From assembly GCF_014195095.1 (NCBI RefSeq), contig NZ_JACIBC010000001.1, positions 868,001-932,000 on the forward strand: a DNA stretch of 64,000 bases, in the 5' to 3' direction. This stretch comes from Rhizobium sp. BK602. GTDB taxonomy: Bacteria; Pseudomonadota; Alphaproteobacteria; Rhizobiales; Rhizobiaceae. Shown here piece by piece: positions 37,309-48,870 of this stretch. Below the pieces are notes generated by a model that searched no databases, had not been told where the DNA came from, and was given only the letters and a program-made list of their open reading frames with translations. Within the stretch, counting starts at the first letter, position 1. Every line of letters begins with the position of its first letter. The position numbers and the translations under genes are program-made.

Positions 37309-38280
37309 CTACTCGGCGGCGAGCAGAACCTTCTTTTCGCGTGCCGCCCGCAGCCGGGCAAAATCGTCGCCGGCGTGATGGGACGAGCGTGTCAGCGGGC
37401 TGGAGGCGACCATCAGGAAGCCCTTGGTATAGGCGACCGTCTCATAGGACTTGAACTCCTCCGGGGTGACGAAGCTCATGACCTGATGGTGCTTGCGGGT
37501 CGGCTGCAGATACTGGCCGATCGTCAGGAAGTCGACATCGGCGGTCCTGAGGTCGTCCATCAGCTGCAGCACTTCATTGCGCTCTTCACCGAGGCCGACC
37601 ATGATGCCGGACTTGGTGAACATGGTGGGATCAAGTTCCTTGACCCGCTGCAGCAGGCGGATCGAGTGGAAATAACGGGCACCGGGGCGCACCGTCAGAT
37701 AGTTGCCAGCCACGGTTTCCATATTGTGATTGAAGACGTCGGGCTTGGCGGCCACGACGCGCTCCAGCGCGCCGGGCTTCTTCAGGAAGTCGGGCGTCAG
37801 GATTTCGATCGTGGTCGTCGGCGAAGCGGCGCGGATGGCCCAGATGACCTTCTCGAAATGCTCGGCGCCGCCGTCGGCCAGATCGTCGCGGTCGACGGAG
37901 GTGATGACGACGTGGCTGAGGCCCATCTCCTTGACGGCCTTGGCGACATTTTCCGGCTCGGCCATGTCGAGCGCATTCGGCTTGCCGGTCGCGACATTGC
38001 AGAAGGCGCAGGCACGGGTACAGATCTCGCCCATGATCATGAAGGTGGCGTGCTTCTTGTCCCAGCACTCGCCGATATTCGGGCAGCCGGCCTCCTCGCA
38101 GACCGTTACGAGCTTGTGCTCCTTCACGATCGAGCGCGTCTCGGCATAGCCCTTCGATGTCGGCGCCTTGACGCGGATCCAGTCCGGCTTGCGCAGCACT
38201 TCCGTGTCCGGCCGATGGGCCTTCTCCGGATGCCTGACGCGCTTTGCCTCAGGATTGATCGTGTCGAGTATCGTGACCAT
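37309..38280 (-). CDS. lipA: Lipoyl synthase
   Basis: The 323-residue radical SAM enzyme inserts sulfur into octanoyl groups to form lipoyl cofactors. Both cluster motifs are present: the auxiliary cluster [12 protein letters not shown] and the radical [11 protein letters not shown] (Cx3Cx2C). It serves the lipoyl domains of PdhB and PdhC encoded in the same region. ATG 38280. It ends at a strong terminator. Confidence 0.97.
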   Translation of the reverse strand: MVTILDTINPEAKRVRHPEKAHRPDTEVLRKPDWIRVKAPTSKGYAETRSIVKEHKLVTVCEEAGCPNIGECWDKKHATFMIMGEICTRACAFCNVATGKPNALDMAEPENVAKAVKEMGLSHVVITSVDRDDLADGGAEHFEKVIWAIRAASPTTTIEILTPDFLKKPGALERVVAAKPDVFNHNMETVAGNYLTVRPGARYFHSIRLLQRVKELDPTMFTKSGIMVGLGEERNEVLQLMDDLRTADVDFLTIGQYLQPTRKHHQVMSFVTPEEFKSYETVAYTKGFLMVASSPLTRSSHHAGDDFARLRAAREKKVLLAAE

Positions 38281-38316
38281 GAAACGTCTACTTTCCGCCG
38301 CTTGCCCGCGGCCTCT

Positions 38317-38565
38317 TCATCGCCGGGCGAATTTGGCGAGGAATATCAGAATGCATGCACCAATGAAACCGGTGACGAAAAAACCGAATCTGCCGCCGGG
38401 CACGCCGACATGCAGGCCGGCGAGAATGGCAGCCGCAACCACCGAACCGGCAATACCGAGGACGATGTTGAGGATGACGCCATAGCGCACCTCCATCAGC
38501 TTGCCGGCGAGCCATCCCGCCAAACCGCCGATGATAACCAGACCCAGCCAGCCGATACCTTCCAT
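38317..38565 (-). CDS. GlsB/YeaQ/YmgE-family membrane protein
   Basis: This 82-residue, three-helix small inner-membrane protein (VIIGGLAGWLAGKLM, NIVLGIAGSVVAAAI, GFIGACILIFLAKFARR) is a close paralog of the protein at 14348-14596. ATG 38565 follows GAGGG; a GTG one codon earlier is possible. Stress-linked family; function unknown. Confidence 0.85.
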   Translation of the reverse strand: MEGIGWLGLVIIGGLAGWLAGKLMEVRYGVILNIVLGIAGSVVAAAILAGLHVGVPGGRFGFFVTGFIGACILIFLAKFARR

Positions 38566-38638
38566 CACACCCTCGCGCCAAGCGCTTCTTGAAGCATGCC
38601 ACCCAGGAAAACCGCCCCGCGTTTTTCCCGGAACTGAT

Positions 38639-38896
38639 CTAGGCGATCAACCTCGCCAGCAGCACCACAACGATCGCACCGACGGTCGCGTGAATGATCT
38701 CGACCACTAGCGGGCTCTCAATGCCCAGCGAGATCCCGAACCAGCTGAACAGGAACCCGCCAACGAAAGCACCGATCACGCCACTGACCAGGCAACCGAT
38801 CAAACCGCCGCCGCCACCGACGATCAGGCTGGCGAGAAACCCCGCTACCAGACCGATCAGAAGAAAGACGACCCAGCCTTCCGCACTGATAGACAT
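38639..38896 (-). CDS. GlsB/YeaQ/YmgE-family membrane protein (glycine-rich variant)
   Basis: This 85-residue small membrane protein has FLLIGLVAGFLASLIVGGGGG, CLVSGVIGAFVGGFLF and a final VVVLLARLIA helix. It belongs to the same family as its neighbour but is more divergent, with a GGGGG turn. AAGGAAA lies upstream of ATG 38896. It is tandem with the paralog at 38317. Confidence 0.82.
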   Translation of the reverse strand: MSISAEGWVVFLLIGLVAGFLASLIVGGGGGLIGCLVSGVIGAFVGGFLFSWFGISLGIESPLVVEIIHATVGAIVVVLLARLIA

Positions 38897-38958
38897 GATG
38901 ATTTCCTTTGCTATTTTCCACCCTCAACAGAGAGGATAGAGGGCCTGCAAGGAAATTA

Positions 38959-40404
38959 TCAAGCGTTCAGCACGCGGCCGTAGGCGTCCAGCACGGCTTC
39001 CTTCATCGATTCCGAAACGGTCGGATGCGGGAAGATCGTGTGCATCAGTTCCTCTTCCGTCGTCTCCAGGTTCATGGCAACGACGAAGCCCTGGATCAGT
39101 TCGGTCACTTCCGCGCCGACCATGTGAGCACCGAGCAGCTCGCCGGTCTTCTTGTCGAAGATGACCTTGACCATGCCCTGATCCTCGCCGAGCGCGATCG
39201 CCTTGCCGTTGGCGACGAAGGAGAAGCGGCCGACGCGGATATCGCGGCCGAGTTCCTTGGCCTTGGCTTCCGTCAGGCCGACAGAAGCAACCTGCGGATG
39301 GCAATAGGTGCAGCCCGGAACCTTGCTCTTGTCCGTCGGATGAACATTCGGCAGGCCGGCGATCTTCTCGATGCAGACGACACCCTCGTGCTCGGCCTTA
39401 TGCGCCAGCATCGGCGGGCCGGCGACATCGCCGATCGCATAGATGCCCGCAACATTGGTCTTGCCATAGCCGTCAACGACGATGCAGCCACGATCGGTCT
39501 TCACGCCGAGCGCTTCCAGGCCGAGGTTCTCGATGTTGCCCTGCACGCCGACAGCCGAGATCATGCGGTCGGCAACGATCTGCTGCACCTTGCCGTCTTC
39601 CGTCTCGACATGGGCAGTGATGCTGTTGGCACCCTTCTCGACCTTGATGACCTTCGCCTTGGTGAAAATCTTCAGGCCGCGCTTTTCAAGCTGCTTGCGG
39701 GCGATACCGGAGATTTCGGCATCCTCGACCGGCATGATGGTCGGCATGACTTCGACGACGGTGACGTCGACGCCCATGGAGCGGTAGAAGCTCGCGAATT
39801 CGATGCCGATGGCGCCCGAGCCCATGACCAGCAGCGACTTCGGCAGGACGTCCGGCTTCAGCGCTTCGAAATAGGTCCAGATCAGCTTGCCGTCCGGCTC
39901 GATGCCAGGCAGCGCACGCGGACGGGCGCCGGTAGCGATGATGATATGCTTGGCGGTGTAGGTGCCTTCGCCCTTGACGTTCTTCGGCAGCGGATGCTGC
40001 GGCTCGACGACGGGCTTGGTCGACTTGCCGACGACGATCTCGCCGGGCTTGGTGATCTTGGCTTCGCCCCAGATCACGTCGACCTTGTTCTTCTTCATCA
40101 GGAAGCCGACGCCCTGATTGAGGCGGGCGGAAACGCCGCGCGAGCGGGCAACGACCGCCTTGACGTCGGCGCTCACCTTGCCCTCGAGAACAAGGCCGTA
40201 ATCCTTCAGGTGATTGGAATGGTCGAGGATCTCGGCCGAGCGCAGCAGCGCCTTTGTGGGTATGCAGCCCCAGTTCAGGCAGATGCCCCCCAGGTGCTCG
40301 CGCTCGACGATCGCGGTCTTCAGGCCAAGCTGGCCGGCACGCACGGCGGCGACGTAGCCGCCCGGACCGGAGCCGATGATGATGACGTCGTAATTCTCAG
40401 CCAT
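38959..40404 (-). CDS. lpdA: Dihydrolipoamide dehydrogenase (E3)
   Basis: The 481-residue flavoprotein disulfide reductase has the FAD motif IIGSGPGGYVAA, the redox pair in GGICLNWGCIPTKAL (Cx4C), the NAD-binding GSGAIGIEFA, and the catalytic His-Glu in PHPTVSE near the C-terminus. It reoxidises the lipoyl arms of the pyruvate dehydrogenase encoded just upstream. Confidence 0.97.
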   Translation of the reverse strand: MAENYDVIIIGSGPGGYVAAVRAGQLGLKTAIVEREHLGGICLNWGCIPTKALLRSAEILDHSNHLKDYGLVLEGKVSADVKAVVARSRGVSARLNQGVGFLMKKNKVDVIWGEAKITKPGEIVVGKSTKPVVEPQHPLPKNVKGEGTYTAKHIIIATGARPRALPGIEPDGKLIWTYFEALKPDVLPKSLLVMGSGAIGIEFASFYRSMGVDVTVVEVMPTIMPVEDAEISGIARKQLEKRGLKIFTKAKVIKVEKGANSITAHVETEDGKVQQIVADRMISAVGVQGNIENLGLEALGVKTDRGCIVVDGYGKTNVAGIYAIGDVAGPPMLAHKAEHEGVVCIEKIAGLPNVHPTDKSKVPGCTYCHPQVASVGLTEAKAKELGRDIRVGRFSFVANGKAIALGEDQGMVKVIFDKKTGELLGAHMVGAEVTELIQGFVVAMNLETTEEELMHTIFPHPTVSESMKEAVLDAYGRVLNA

Positions 40405-40458
40405 ATGTTTCCTGCCTTCTTGGTGGCGGCCGGTAAAGCGTCAGCCTGCCTTGATTTG

Positions 40459-41100
40459 TTAAAGTCCGAGCATCATGCGCGCGATCGGCTCGAGGCCGCG
40501 ACCGAGCGCCCGGGTATTTTCAGCATCGAGATGCACGCCATCGAGGGGCGTGGTGACGGCAACCGAGCCGCCATCGAAAAAGCCGCAGCCTTCCTCGTCG
40601 GCCAGATCGCGATAGAGCGTGGCGAGCTTGCCCGATTCCGTGACCGCGCCGAGGAAGCTGGCGGCGAAGGCCTCATTGGCGGTTTCGGAAACGACAGGCG
40701 GCGCCACGATCAGAATCTCGGGAGCATCGTACTCGAACCCCCATGCATGATTGCGCACCAGCCTGATCAGCCGCCGGATACCCTGCATCGCCGCGAAAGC
40801 GGAGCCCGCCACCACCGGCTTCATGTCATTGGTGCCGAGCATGATGATGACGAGATCGAGCGGCCCATGCGTCTGCAGGATTGTCGGCAGCACCCTCGCA
40901 CCGTTGCGGTCGCAATCGGCCAAATGATCGTCGAAAGCGGTGGTGCGGCCGTTCAGTCCTTCCGGAATGATCCGGGCGTGATCGCCGAGCGCCTTCTGCA
41001 GCACGCTCGGCCACCGGTCTTCATAGGCATGCCGGTCGATCGTCTCGGCGTTATAACCCCATGTGAGCGAGTCGCCATAACACAGCACGGTCTTGGTCAT
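40459..41100 (-). CDS. SGNH/GDSL-family hydrolase
   Basis: The 213-residue esterase-like protein has the family blocks GDSLTWG (residues 8-14, catalytic Ser), GLNGRTT, GTNDMK and DGVHLDAE (catalytic Asp/His). There is no signal peptide, so it is probably cytoplasmic. Substrate unknown; an arylesterase or acyl-CoA thioesterase is conceivable by family. GGAGG precedes ATG 41100. It sits between pdhC and lpdA on the same strand. Confidence 0.87.
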   Translation of the reverse strand: MTKTVLCYGDSLTWGYNAETIDRHAYEDRWPSVLQKALGDHARIIPEGLNGRTTAFDDHLADCDRNGARVLPTILQTHGPLDLVIIMLGTNDMKPVVAGSAFAAMQGIRRLIRLVRNHAWGFEYDAPEILIVAPPVVSETANEAFAASFLGAVTESGKLATLYRDLADEEGCGFFDGGSVAVTTPLDGVHLDAENTRALGRGLEPIARMMLGL

Positions 41101-41125
41101 GCATGCCTCCGTTCGACGACAAGCC

Positions 41126-42472
41126 TCAGACGAGCATCCCCATCGGGTTTTCGATGTAGGTCTTGAAGGCACCCAGGAGCTCGGCGCCGAGCGCACCGTC
41201 GACGGCGCGATGGTCGGTCGACAGCGTAACGGTCATCACGGTGGCAATCGCCATTTCGCCCTTCTTGACGATCACCCGCTGTTCGCCCGCGCCGACGGCC
41301 AGGATGGTCGCATGCGGCGGGTTGACGACGGCGGCGAAGTTCTTGACACCCATCATGCCCATGTTGGACACGGCGGTGGTGCCGCCCTGATATTCCTCGG
41401 GCTTCAGCTTGCGTTCCTTGGCACGCTTGCCGTAGTCCTTCATCTCGTTGGAGATGGCAGACAGCGTCTTCACCTCGGCACTGCGGATGATCGGCGTGAT
41501 CAGGCCGCCCGGAATGGAAACGGCAACGCCGACATCGGCATGCTTGTGCTTGACCATGGCGCTGTCGGTCCAGGAGACGTTGGCATCCGGCACGTCGCGC
41601 AGCGCCAGCGCCAGGGCCTTGATGACCATGTCGTTGACCGAGAGCTTGTAGGCCGGAGCACCGTCCTTCGACTTCGGCGCGGCATCGTTGAGCTGCGTGC
41701 GCAGCGCCAGCAGCGCATCGAGTTCGCAATCCACGCTGACGTAGAAATGCGGAATGGTCTGCTTGGATTCCTGCAGGCGCTTGGCGATGGTCTTGCGCAT
41801 GCCGTCATGCGGCACAAGCTCGTAGGAACCGGGCTCGAACAGCTTGAGAACAGCGTCGTCCGACTGACCCTTGGCCGCGGCAGGCGCAGCAGCGGCCGGC
41901 TGGGCAGCGGGGGCGGCAGCCGGGGCCGCCTTGGCAACGCCGCCACCGGCAACGACCGCCTCGACGTCCTTCTTGATCACCCGGCCATGCGGACCGGAGC
42001 CAGCGAGAGCGCCGACATCGATGCCGGCTTCCTTGGCGAGACGGCGGGCGAGCGGCGAGGCGAAGGTGCGCTGACCATCCGCTGCCGCGGCGGGAGCCGG
42101 GGCCGCGACAGGCGCGGCGGAAACGGTCGGAACCGGAGCAGCGGCGGGGGCGGAAGCAGCCGGAGCGGCTTCGGCCTTCGGCGCGGCGGCCGGTGCACCG
42201 GCGCCGGAAGCAGCGGCGGCAACATCCTCGCCATCGGCGGCAAGCACGGCGATCAGGGCATTGACCTTGACGCCTTCGGTGCCGGCGGGAACGACGATCT
42301 TGGCAACGGTGCCTTCATCGACGGCCTCGACTTCCATCGTCGCCTTGTCGGTCTCGATCTCGGCGATGACGTCGCCGGACTTGATCTTATCGCCTTCCTT
42401 GACCAGCCATTTGGCGAGGTTGCCCTCTTCCATGGTCGGCGAGAGGGCAGGCATGGTGATGTTGATAGGCAT
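41126..42472 (-). CDS. pdhC: Pyruvate dehydrogenase E2, dihydrolipoamide acetyltransferase
   Basis: The 448-residue E2 has one N-terminal lipoyl domain ([12 protein letters not shown], lipoyl Lys near residue 43), an Ala/Pro-rich linker, a peripheral subunit-binding domain ([16 protein letters not shown]...[10 protein letters not shown]) and the catalytic domain ending in STDHRAVDG. It transfers acetyl groups to CoA. It starts 15 bases after the pdhB stop. Confidence 0.96.
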   Translation of the reverse strand: MPINITMPALSPTMEEGNLAKWLVKEGDKIKSGDVIAEIETDKATMEVEAVDEGTVAKIVVPAGTEGVKVNALIAVLAADGEDVAAAASGAGAPAAAPKAEAAPAASAPAAAPVPTVSAAPVAAPAPAAAADGQRTFASPLARRLAKEAGIDVGALAGSGPHGRVIKKDVEAVVAGGGVAKAAPAAAPAAQPAAAAPAAAKGQSDDAVLKLFEPGSYELVPHDGMRKTIAKRLQESKQTIPHFYVSVDCELDALLALRTQLNDAAPKSKDGAPAYKLSVNDMVIKALALALRDVPDANVSWTDSAMVKHKHADVGVAVSIPGGLITPIIRSAEVKTLSAISNEMKDYGKRAKERKLKPEEYQGGTTAVSNMGMMGVKNFAAVVNPPHATILAVGAGEQRVIVKKGEMAIATVMTVTLSTDHRAVDGALGAELLGAFKTYIENPMGMLV

Positions 42473-42487
42473 CGATGAGCCCTCCCC

Positions 42488-43861
42488 TTATTTGTAGCAA
42501 ACGGCCTTCACCGCATCGACCACTTCGCCGACGTTCGGCAGCGCCAGCTTCTCGAGGTTGGCGGCGTAAGGCATGGGTACGTCCTTGCCGGCGATCGTCA
42601 GGATCGGCGCATCGAGATAATCGAAGGCCTGCTGCATGACGCGGGTGGCGATTTCCGTGCCGACGGAGGATTGCGGATAGCCTTCCTCGACGGTGACCAG
42701 ACGGCCGGTCTTCTTGACGGATTCGATGACCGTCGGAAGATCCATCGGGCGGATGGTGCGCAGGTCGATCAGCTCGACATCGATGCCCTGGGCTTCCAGC
42801 TCGGCGACAGCCTTCGTAGCATAGGTCATGCCGATGCCGAAGGAGACGACCGTGACGTCCTTGCCGGAGCGATGAATGCGGGCCTTGCCGATCGGCAGAA
42901 CGAAATCGTCAAGCTTCGGCACTTCGAACTGCTGGCCGTAGAGAATTTCGTTTTCCAGGAAGATGACCGGGTTCGGATCGCGGATGGCAGCCTTCAGCAG
43001 GCCCTTGGCGTCGGCTGCCGTGTAAGGCATGATGACCTTGAGACCGGGGATCTGGCTGTACCAGGCCGCATAGTCCTGGCTGTGCTGGGCGCCGACGCGG
43101 GCTGCCGCGCCGTTCGGGCCGCGGAAGACGATCGGAGCGCCCATCTGGCCGCCCGACATATAAAGCGTCTTGGCGGCGGAGTTGATGATGTGGTCGATCG
43201 CCTGCATGGCGAAGTTGAAGGTCATGAACTCGACGATCGGGCGCAGGCCGGCCATGGCCGCACCGACGCCGATGCCGGCAAAGCCGTGCTCGGTGATCGG
43301 GGTGTCGATGACGCGGCGGGGACCGAATTCCTGCAGCAGACCCTGGGTGACCTTGTAGGCACCCTGATATTCGGCAACTTCCTCACCCATGACGAAGACG
43401 TCCGGGCTGGTGCGCATTTCCTCGGCCATGGCGTCGCGCAGCGCTTCACGCACCGTCATCGTCACCATTTCCGTGCCGGCCGGGATTTCCGGATCGGCGG
43501 GTGCCGCAGCCTTCGGCTGCGCGGGAACCGGAGCCGGAGCAGCTGCTGCCGGTGCTTCCGCCTTGGCCGGTTCGGCCGCCGGAGCCGGCTTGGAAGCCGA
43601 GATATCCGCAGCGGATTCACCGTCCTGCAGCAGGACCGCGATCTTGGTATTGACCTTGACACCTTCGGTGCCGGCGTCGATCAGCAGCTTGCCGATCGTG
43701 CCTTCGTCGACGGCCTCCACTTCCATGGTGGCCTTGTCGGTTTCGATTTCGGCAATGACGTCACCGGAAACGACCTTGTCGCCTTCCTTTTTCAGCCATT
43801 TCGAAAGCGTGCCCTCTTCCATCGTCGGAGAAAGGGCGGGCATGAGAATATCGATGGGCAT
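42488..43861 (-). CDS. pdhB: Pyruvate dehydrogenase E1 beta subunit with N-terminal lipoyl domain
   Basis: The 457-residue protein fuses a lipoyl domain (residues 1-80, [12 protein letters not shown]) and an Ala/Pro linker to an E1 beta core ([37 protein letters not shown]). The lipoyl-E1 beta fusion is usual in rhizobia. With PdhA it decarboxylates pyruvate. It starts 18 bases after the pdhA stop. Confidence 0.96.
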   Translation of the reverse strand: MPIDILMPALSPTMEEGTLSKWLKKEGDKVVSGDVIAEIETDKATMEVEAVDEGTIGKLLIDAGTEGVKVNTKIAVLLQDGESAADISASKPAPAAEPAKAEAPAAAAPAPVPAQPKAAAPADPEIPAGTEMVTMTVREALRDAMAEEMRTSPDVFVMGEEVAEYQGAYKVTQGLLQEFGPRRVIDTPITEHGFAGIGVGAAMAGLRPIVEFMTFNFAMQAIDHIINSAAKTLYMSGGQMGAPIVFRGPNGAAARVGAQHSQDYAAWYSQIPGLKVIMPYTAADAKGLLKAAIRDPNPVIFLENEILYGQQFEVPKLDDFVLPIGKARIHRSGKDVTVVSFGIGMTYATKAVAELEAQGIDVELIDLRTIRPMDLPTVIESVKKTGRLVTVEEGYPQSSVGTEIATRVMQQAFDYLDAPILTIAGKDVPMPYAANLEKLALPNVGEVVDAVKAVCYK

Positions 43862-43879
43862 GGGTCGTCCCTCCCCGAA

Positions 43880-44923
43880 TTAAAGCAGAATGTCGGTGTA
43901 GAGCTCGGATGCATCCGGCTCCGGATCGGACTGGGCGAAATCGGCACTGTCGGCGACGATGTCGCGGACATCCTTGTCGATCGCCTTCAGATCGTCTTCC
44001 GTTGCCCAGCCCTTTTCGAGAAGGCGAAGACGAACCTGTTCGATCGGATCGTGCTCGGAGCGCATCTTCTGCACTTCGTCCTTGGAACGATACTTGGCCG
44101 GGTCCGACATGGAGTGACCACGATAGCGATAGGTCATCATTTCCAGAATGATCGGGCCCTTGCCGGAGCGGCAATAGGCGACCGCTTCATCGGCCGCGGC
44201 CTTGACGGCGCGCACGTCCATGCCGTCGACCTGGATACCGGGAATGCCGAAGGAGGCACCACGCTTGGAGAAATCGGCCTGCGCGGTGGCGCGTGCCGTC
44301 GACGTGCCCATGGCGTAACGGTTGTTCTCGATCACGTAGATCACCGGCAGCTTCCAGAGCTGCGCCATGTTGAAGCTTTCGTACACCTGGCCCTGGTTGG
44401 CGGCGCCATCGCCGAAATAGGCGACGCTGACATTATCATTGCCGCGATACCAGTTGGCGAAGCCGAGACCGGTGCCGAGCGAAACCTGCGCACCGACGAT
44501 GCCATGGCCGCCGTAGAAATTCTTTTCCTTGGAGAACATATGCATGGAGCCGCCCTTGCCTCGGGAATAGCCGCCCCGGCGTCCGGTGAGCTCGGCCATG
44601 ACGCCACGGGCGCTCATGCCGGTGGCCAGCATGTGGCCGTGGTCGCGGTAGCCGGTGATAACCTGATCGCCGTCCTTCAACGCCAGCTGCATGCCGACGA
44701 CGACAGCTTCCTGACCGATATAAAGGTGACAGAAACCGCCGATGAAGCCCATGCCGTAGAGCTGACCGGCCTTCTCCTCGAAGCGGCGGATCAGCAGCAT
44801 CTCACGATAAGCCTCGAGCTCCGCGTCGCGGTCGAATTCCGCGATCGGACCACCATTGGTCTCCTTGGCTGGCCTGGACGTAGTCTTGCGGCTGGAAACG
44901 GACGCGGATTTGCGCGGCGCCAT
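43880..44923 (-). CDS. pdhA: Pyruvate dehydrogenase E1 alpha subunit
   Basis: The 347-residue thiamine-pyrophosphate enzyme subunit has the TPP motif GDGAANQGQVYESFNMA, with phosphorylation-loop-like YRYRGHSMSDP and RFEEKAGQLYGMG. The N-terminus is basic and probably disordered. It heads pdhA-pdhB-pdhC, followed by the SGNH gene and lpdA. Confidence 0.97.
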   Translation of the reverse strand: MAPRKSASVSSRKTTSRPAKETNGGPIAEFDRDAELEAYREMLLIRRFEEKAGQLYGMGFIGGFCHLYIGQEAVVVGMQLALKDGDQVITGYRDHGHMLATGMSARGVMAELTGRRGGYSRGKGGSMHMFSKEKNFYGGHGIVGAQVSLGTGLGFANWYRGNDNVSVAYFGDGAANQGQVYESFNMAQLWKLPVIYVIENNRYAMGTSTARATAQADFSKRGASFGIPGIQVDGMDVRAVKAAADEAVAYCRSGKGPIILEMMTYRYRGHSMSDPAKYRSKDEVQKMRSEHDPIEQVRLRLLEKGWATEDDLKAIDKDVRDIVADSADFAQSDPEPDASELYTDILL

Positions 44924-45080
44924 TCAACCCTCCCTGTGTGAGTAGCCTCGTTCTATCGTGCCGCGTAACATAGGGAAGATTGTCCGCCACAGCAATGCTA
45001 TAATTGCATGGCTCATATTCTCCGCAAATCATTGTTATAATTGCGAAAAATTCGATTAACCGGAATTCTGTTAATTATGG

Positions 45081-45392
45081 CTATTTATTGAAAATCACGA
45101 CTTCGTTGTCTTTGGAATAGGTCAGCTGATAGCGCGCGTATTGATCGAGCATATCCTTGTCCAGCGAGCCGTCGCTGAGCAAGGCTACCGCCTTTTCGAG
45201 ATGCTCGCGCCTGGCGACGAGATCGGCAAGCTCCTTGCCGCGCTCGATGCGCCGCTGCTCGAAAACCTCCGTCGCCTTCAGGCCGTAGTCGCCATGAATG
45301 CAATGATAGCCGAAATAGCTGACGAAGGCGATCGTGATGGCAGGAAGAACAAAACGACCCAGTCTTCTCTTCTTATGATATTTCGTCCACAT
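45081..45392 (-). CDS. FtsB/DivIC-like septum formation initiator protein
   Basis: This 103-residue protein has a short basic cytoplasmic start, one transmembrane helix (VLPAITIAFVSYFGYH, residues ~18-34) and a coiled-coil (KATEVFEQRRIERGKELADLVARR), followed by the family tail with LDQYARYQLTYSKDNEVV. FtsB links FtsQ and FtsL at the divisome. Lying between eno and pdhA is typical for alphaproteobacteria. ATG 45392 was chosen over upstream starts that lack family similarity. Confidence 0.85.
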   Translation of the reverse strand: MWTKYHKKRRLGRFVLPAITIAFVSYFGYHCIHGDYGLKATEVFEQRRIERGKELADLVARREHLEKAVALLSDGSLDKDMLDQYARYQLTYSKDNEVVIFNK

Positions 45393-45548
45393 ACTCGCCC
45401 GCTCGAACGCCCTACAGAACCATGATCGCCCCTCCTGCCCCGGCGCGAAGGCGGGGGCAGACTCGGATAAGATCACGCCAAATCAAACATCTGGGGCGAC
45501 TCTAGCGGGCAGAGATTAACCATCCGTTGACCCTAACATTCCCTCAAC

Positions 45549-45572
45549 GAAAAACCGCGCCCGAAGGCGCGG
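45549..45572 (-). terminator. Rho-independent terminator after eno
   Basis: On the reverse strand, CCGCGCC pairs with GGCGCGG around a stable TTCG tetraloop and is followed by TTTTTCG, 49 bases after the eno stop codon. Confidence 0.88.
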
Positions 45573-45621
45573 CTCGATGATCGTGCGGGATTGGATGGAG
45601 GCCCGCAGGCCTCCGGCCTTA

Positions 45622-46917
<1,296 letters not shown>

Positions 46918-47039
46918 TTATAAATCGATTGAAATCGTCTTAATCGAAGGCGCGGAAATTTCAATGCCGCTCCGCGCTTCGATCCGGTATTCCTTCAGGC
47001 CGCGTTATCGCAAATACATGTCAGCCTGTTGAATGCCGG

Positions 47040-47144
47040 CTAGAGCGTTTCCGCTTTTCTTCGAATCGCGAAAACCCTCTGTCTCTTTGTTTCAACGCAA
47101 TTCCGGACGGAAAACCGCTTCGCACTTTTCCTGGAATTGCTCCA
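47040..47144. repeat. RIME-like intergenic repeat, copy D
   Basis: This complete element lies between the 3' end of kdsA and the eno promoter region, in the same orientation as copy A. It has a first palindromic half starting TAGAGCGTTTCCGC and a second half running ACGCAATTCCGGACGGAAAACCG to CTTTTCCTGGAATTGCTC. It ends 3 bases from the kdsA stop codon. Kinship with copies A-C is visible without alignment. Confidence 0.75.
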
Positions 47145-47146
47145 GT

Positions 47147-47986
47147 TCATGCCTTGGCGATCGCGTCGAAGGCCAGCAGCTTCTCCAGAAGCCGCGGCAT
47201 ATCCTTCAGATAGACCATGTTCGGACCATCGGAAGGCGCATTGTCCGGGTCCTCATGCGTCTCGACGAAAAGGCCGGCAATGCCGACGGCGACAGCGGCC
47301 CGCGCCAGGGTCTCCACGAAACGGCGGTCGCCGCCCGTCGAGCCGCCCTGCCCGCCCGGCTGCTGCACGGAATGGGTGGCGTCGAAGACCACCGGCGCGC
47401 CCATGGCCGCCATGATCGGCAGCGAGCGCATGTCGGAGACCAGCGTGTTATAGCCAAAGGAGGCGCCACGCTCGCAGAGCAGGATATTCGGATTGCCGCT
47501 GTCGTTCAGCTTGGCGAGCACATTCTTCATGTCCCAGGGCGCCAGGAACTGGCCCTTCTTGACGTTGACGACCCGGCCGGTCTTGGCGGCGGCGACGAGA
47601 AGGTCCGTCTGACGCGACAGGAACGCCGGAATCTGCAGGATATCGACCGTCTTGGCGACCAGGGCGCACTGCTCTTCCGTGTGGATGTCGGTTAGCACCG
47701 GGAAGCCATATTCCTTCTTGAGATCGGCAAAGACCTCCAGCGCCTTTTCCAGACCGATGCCGCGCTTGCCGGAAAGCGAAGTGCGGTTCGCCTTGTCGAA
47801 GGACGACTTGTAAACAAGACCGACGCCGAGCTTGTCGCACAATTCCTTCAGCACGCCGGCGATCATGAAGGCATGCTCGCGGCTTTCCATCTGGCAGGGG
47901 CCGGCGATCAGCGACAGCTTGGCGGTGTTGGAAAACAGGACCTTGGATGCGCCTTCGCCGACGATCACTTGCGAATTCGTGCTCAT
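47147..47986 (-). CDS. kdsA: 2-dehydro-3-deoxyphosphooctonate aldolase (KDO-8-P synthase)
   Basis: The 279-residue TIM-barrel enzyme condenses arabinose-5-phosphate and PEP to KDO-8-phosphate for lipopolysaccharide. Motifs include [10 protein letters not shown] (near residue 28), [28 protein letters not shown] and [12 protein letters not shown]. Preceded by GAGGAG and overlapping the upstream VOC gene stop by 4 bases. Confidence 0.97.
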   Translation of the reverse strand: MSTNSQVIVGEGASKVLFSNTAKLSLIAGPCQMESREHAFMIAGVLKELCDKLGVGLVYKSSFDKANRTSLSGKRGIGLEKALEVFADLKKEYGFPVLTDIHTEEQCALVAKTVDILQIPAFLSRQTDLLVAAAKTGRVVNVKKGQFLAPWDMKNVLAKLNDSGNPNILLCERGASFGYNTLVSDMRSLPIMAAMGAPVVFDATHSVQQPGGQGGSTGGDRRFVETLARAAVAVGIAGLFVETHEDPDNAPSDGPNMVYLKDMPRLLEKLLAFDAIAKA

Positions 47987-48870
47987 GCTATCTCCTCAAA
48001 GGCGAACAGCGCGCCCTGTCCGGGGGCTGGCTTTGCCAATATGCGGTTGTTCTTACGCGTGTAGGTGACGCCGTTAGCAGCCAAATGCGTCGATGTCACG
48101 GAAAGATCGCGCGTCTTGAAAAGGATTGCGCGCGCTCGCAGGCCCGGATCGAGGGTCTGCACCGGAAAATCATAGAAAGCCTCCATGCCCGCCGGGGCCA
48201 GTATCTCGATCCTGGCATTGTCCACCTCGACCGTGACGCCGAAGGAGTGCTCGGCGATTTTCGGCCCGCGGGCGAGCTTTTCGAAAAAGTCGCGAAACTC
48301 CGCCGGCCTCGGTGTTGACACCGCAATCCTGGCGATACCGGTGACACCATTGGCGTGGCGCTCCAGGGCGCTGCGATCGGCCGGCAGCGGATTGATGCGC
48401 TGGCAGCAGAAGGCAAGAAAATCCGGAGACCGCAGATCGGCGGCGAAAGCCAGGCGGAAGCCCGCTATGGTCTCCGAGCCGTCCGGCATGCGCATCGGCC
48501 GCGAGAAATCGAGCATGCGCCCCGCCGACATGGCATTCGCCTGAAACCGCTTGTCGTCGGCACCGGCATCGCCCGTGCCGAACACAATGGCCGAGAAGCC
48601 CTCCTCACCGACGCGAAAACGATAGGCCCGGTCACGGGCAACGAAGACATTGCCCTTCTCGATGCTCGCCTCATAGTCCTCCCGGGACGCAATGCCCAGA
48701 GGCTCCAGATAGGTCTTGTCGGCGAGGAAGACGCAGGCATTCACCGTGCCGAAGGGATGGCGGGCGTCGGGCGCAACGGTAAAGCCGAGTTTGCCCAGCC
48801 GTTCGCGCGCGAGCGCGATATTGACCGTCGGCAAAACGAGATGATCCAGCGGATGCGGCAATGAGACCAT
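47983..48870 (-). CDS. VOC-superfamily (glyoxalase-like) protein
   Basis: This ~295-residue protein has a large glyoxalase-like domain: [27 protein letters not shown] at the N-terminus, [12 protein letters not shown], and a second half with [16 protein letters not shown]. It resembles the Glyoxalase_3/putative ring-cleavage group; substrate unknown. I chose ATG 48870 because GGGGGAAG lies just upstream; ATG 48885 would add 5 residues. Its stop overlaps the kdsA start, so the two genes are translationally coupled. Confidence 0.82.
   Translation of the reverse strand: MVSLPHPLDHLVLPTVNIALARERLGKLGFTVAPDARHPFGTVNACVFLADKTYLEPLGIASREDYEASIEKGNVFVARDRAYRFRVGEEGFSAIVFGTGDAGADDKRFQANAMSAGRMLDFSRPMRMPDGSETIAGFRLAFAADLRSPDFLAFCCQRINPLPADRSALERHANGVTGIARIAVSTPRPAEFRDFFEKLARGPKIAEHSFGVTVEVDNARIEILAPAGMEAFYDFPVQTLDPGLRARAILFKTRDLSVTSTHLAANGVTYTRKNNRILAKPAPGQGALFAFEEIA

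Noticed and set aside
38607..38641. Possible fifth RIME-like copy between the two GlsB genes
   Set aside because: Only a short stretch (TTTTTCCCGGAACTGATCTAG) resembles the element; no palindrome partner is present.
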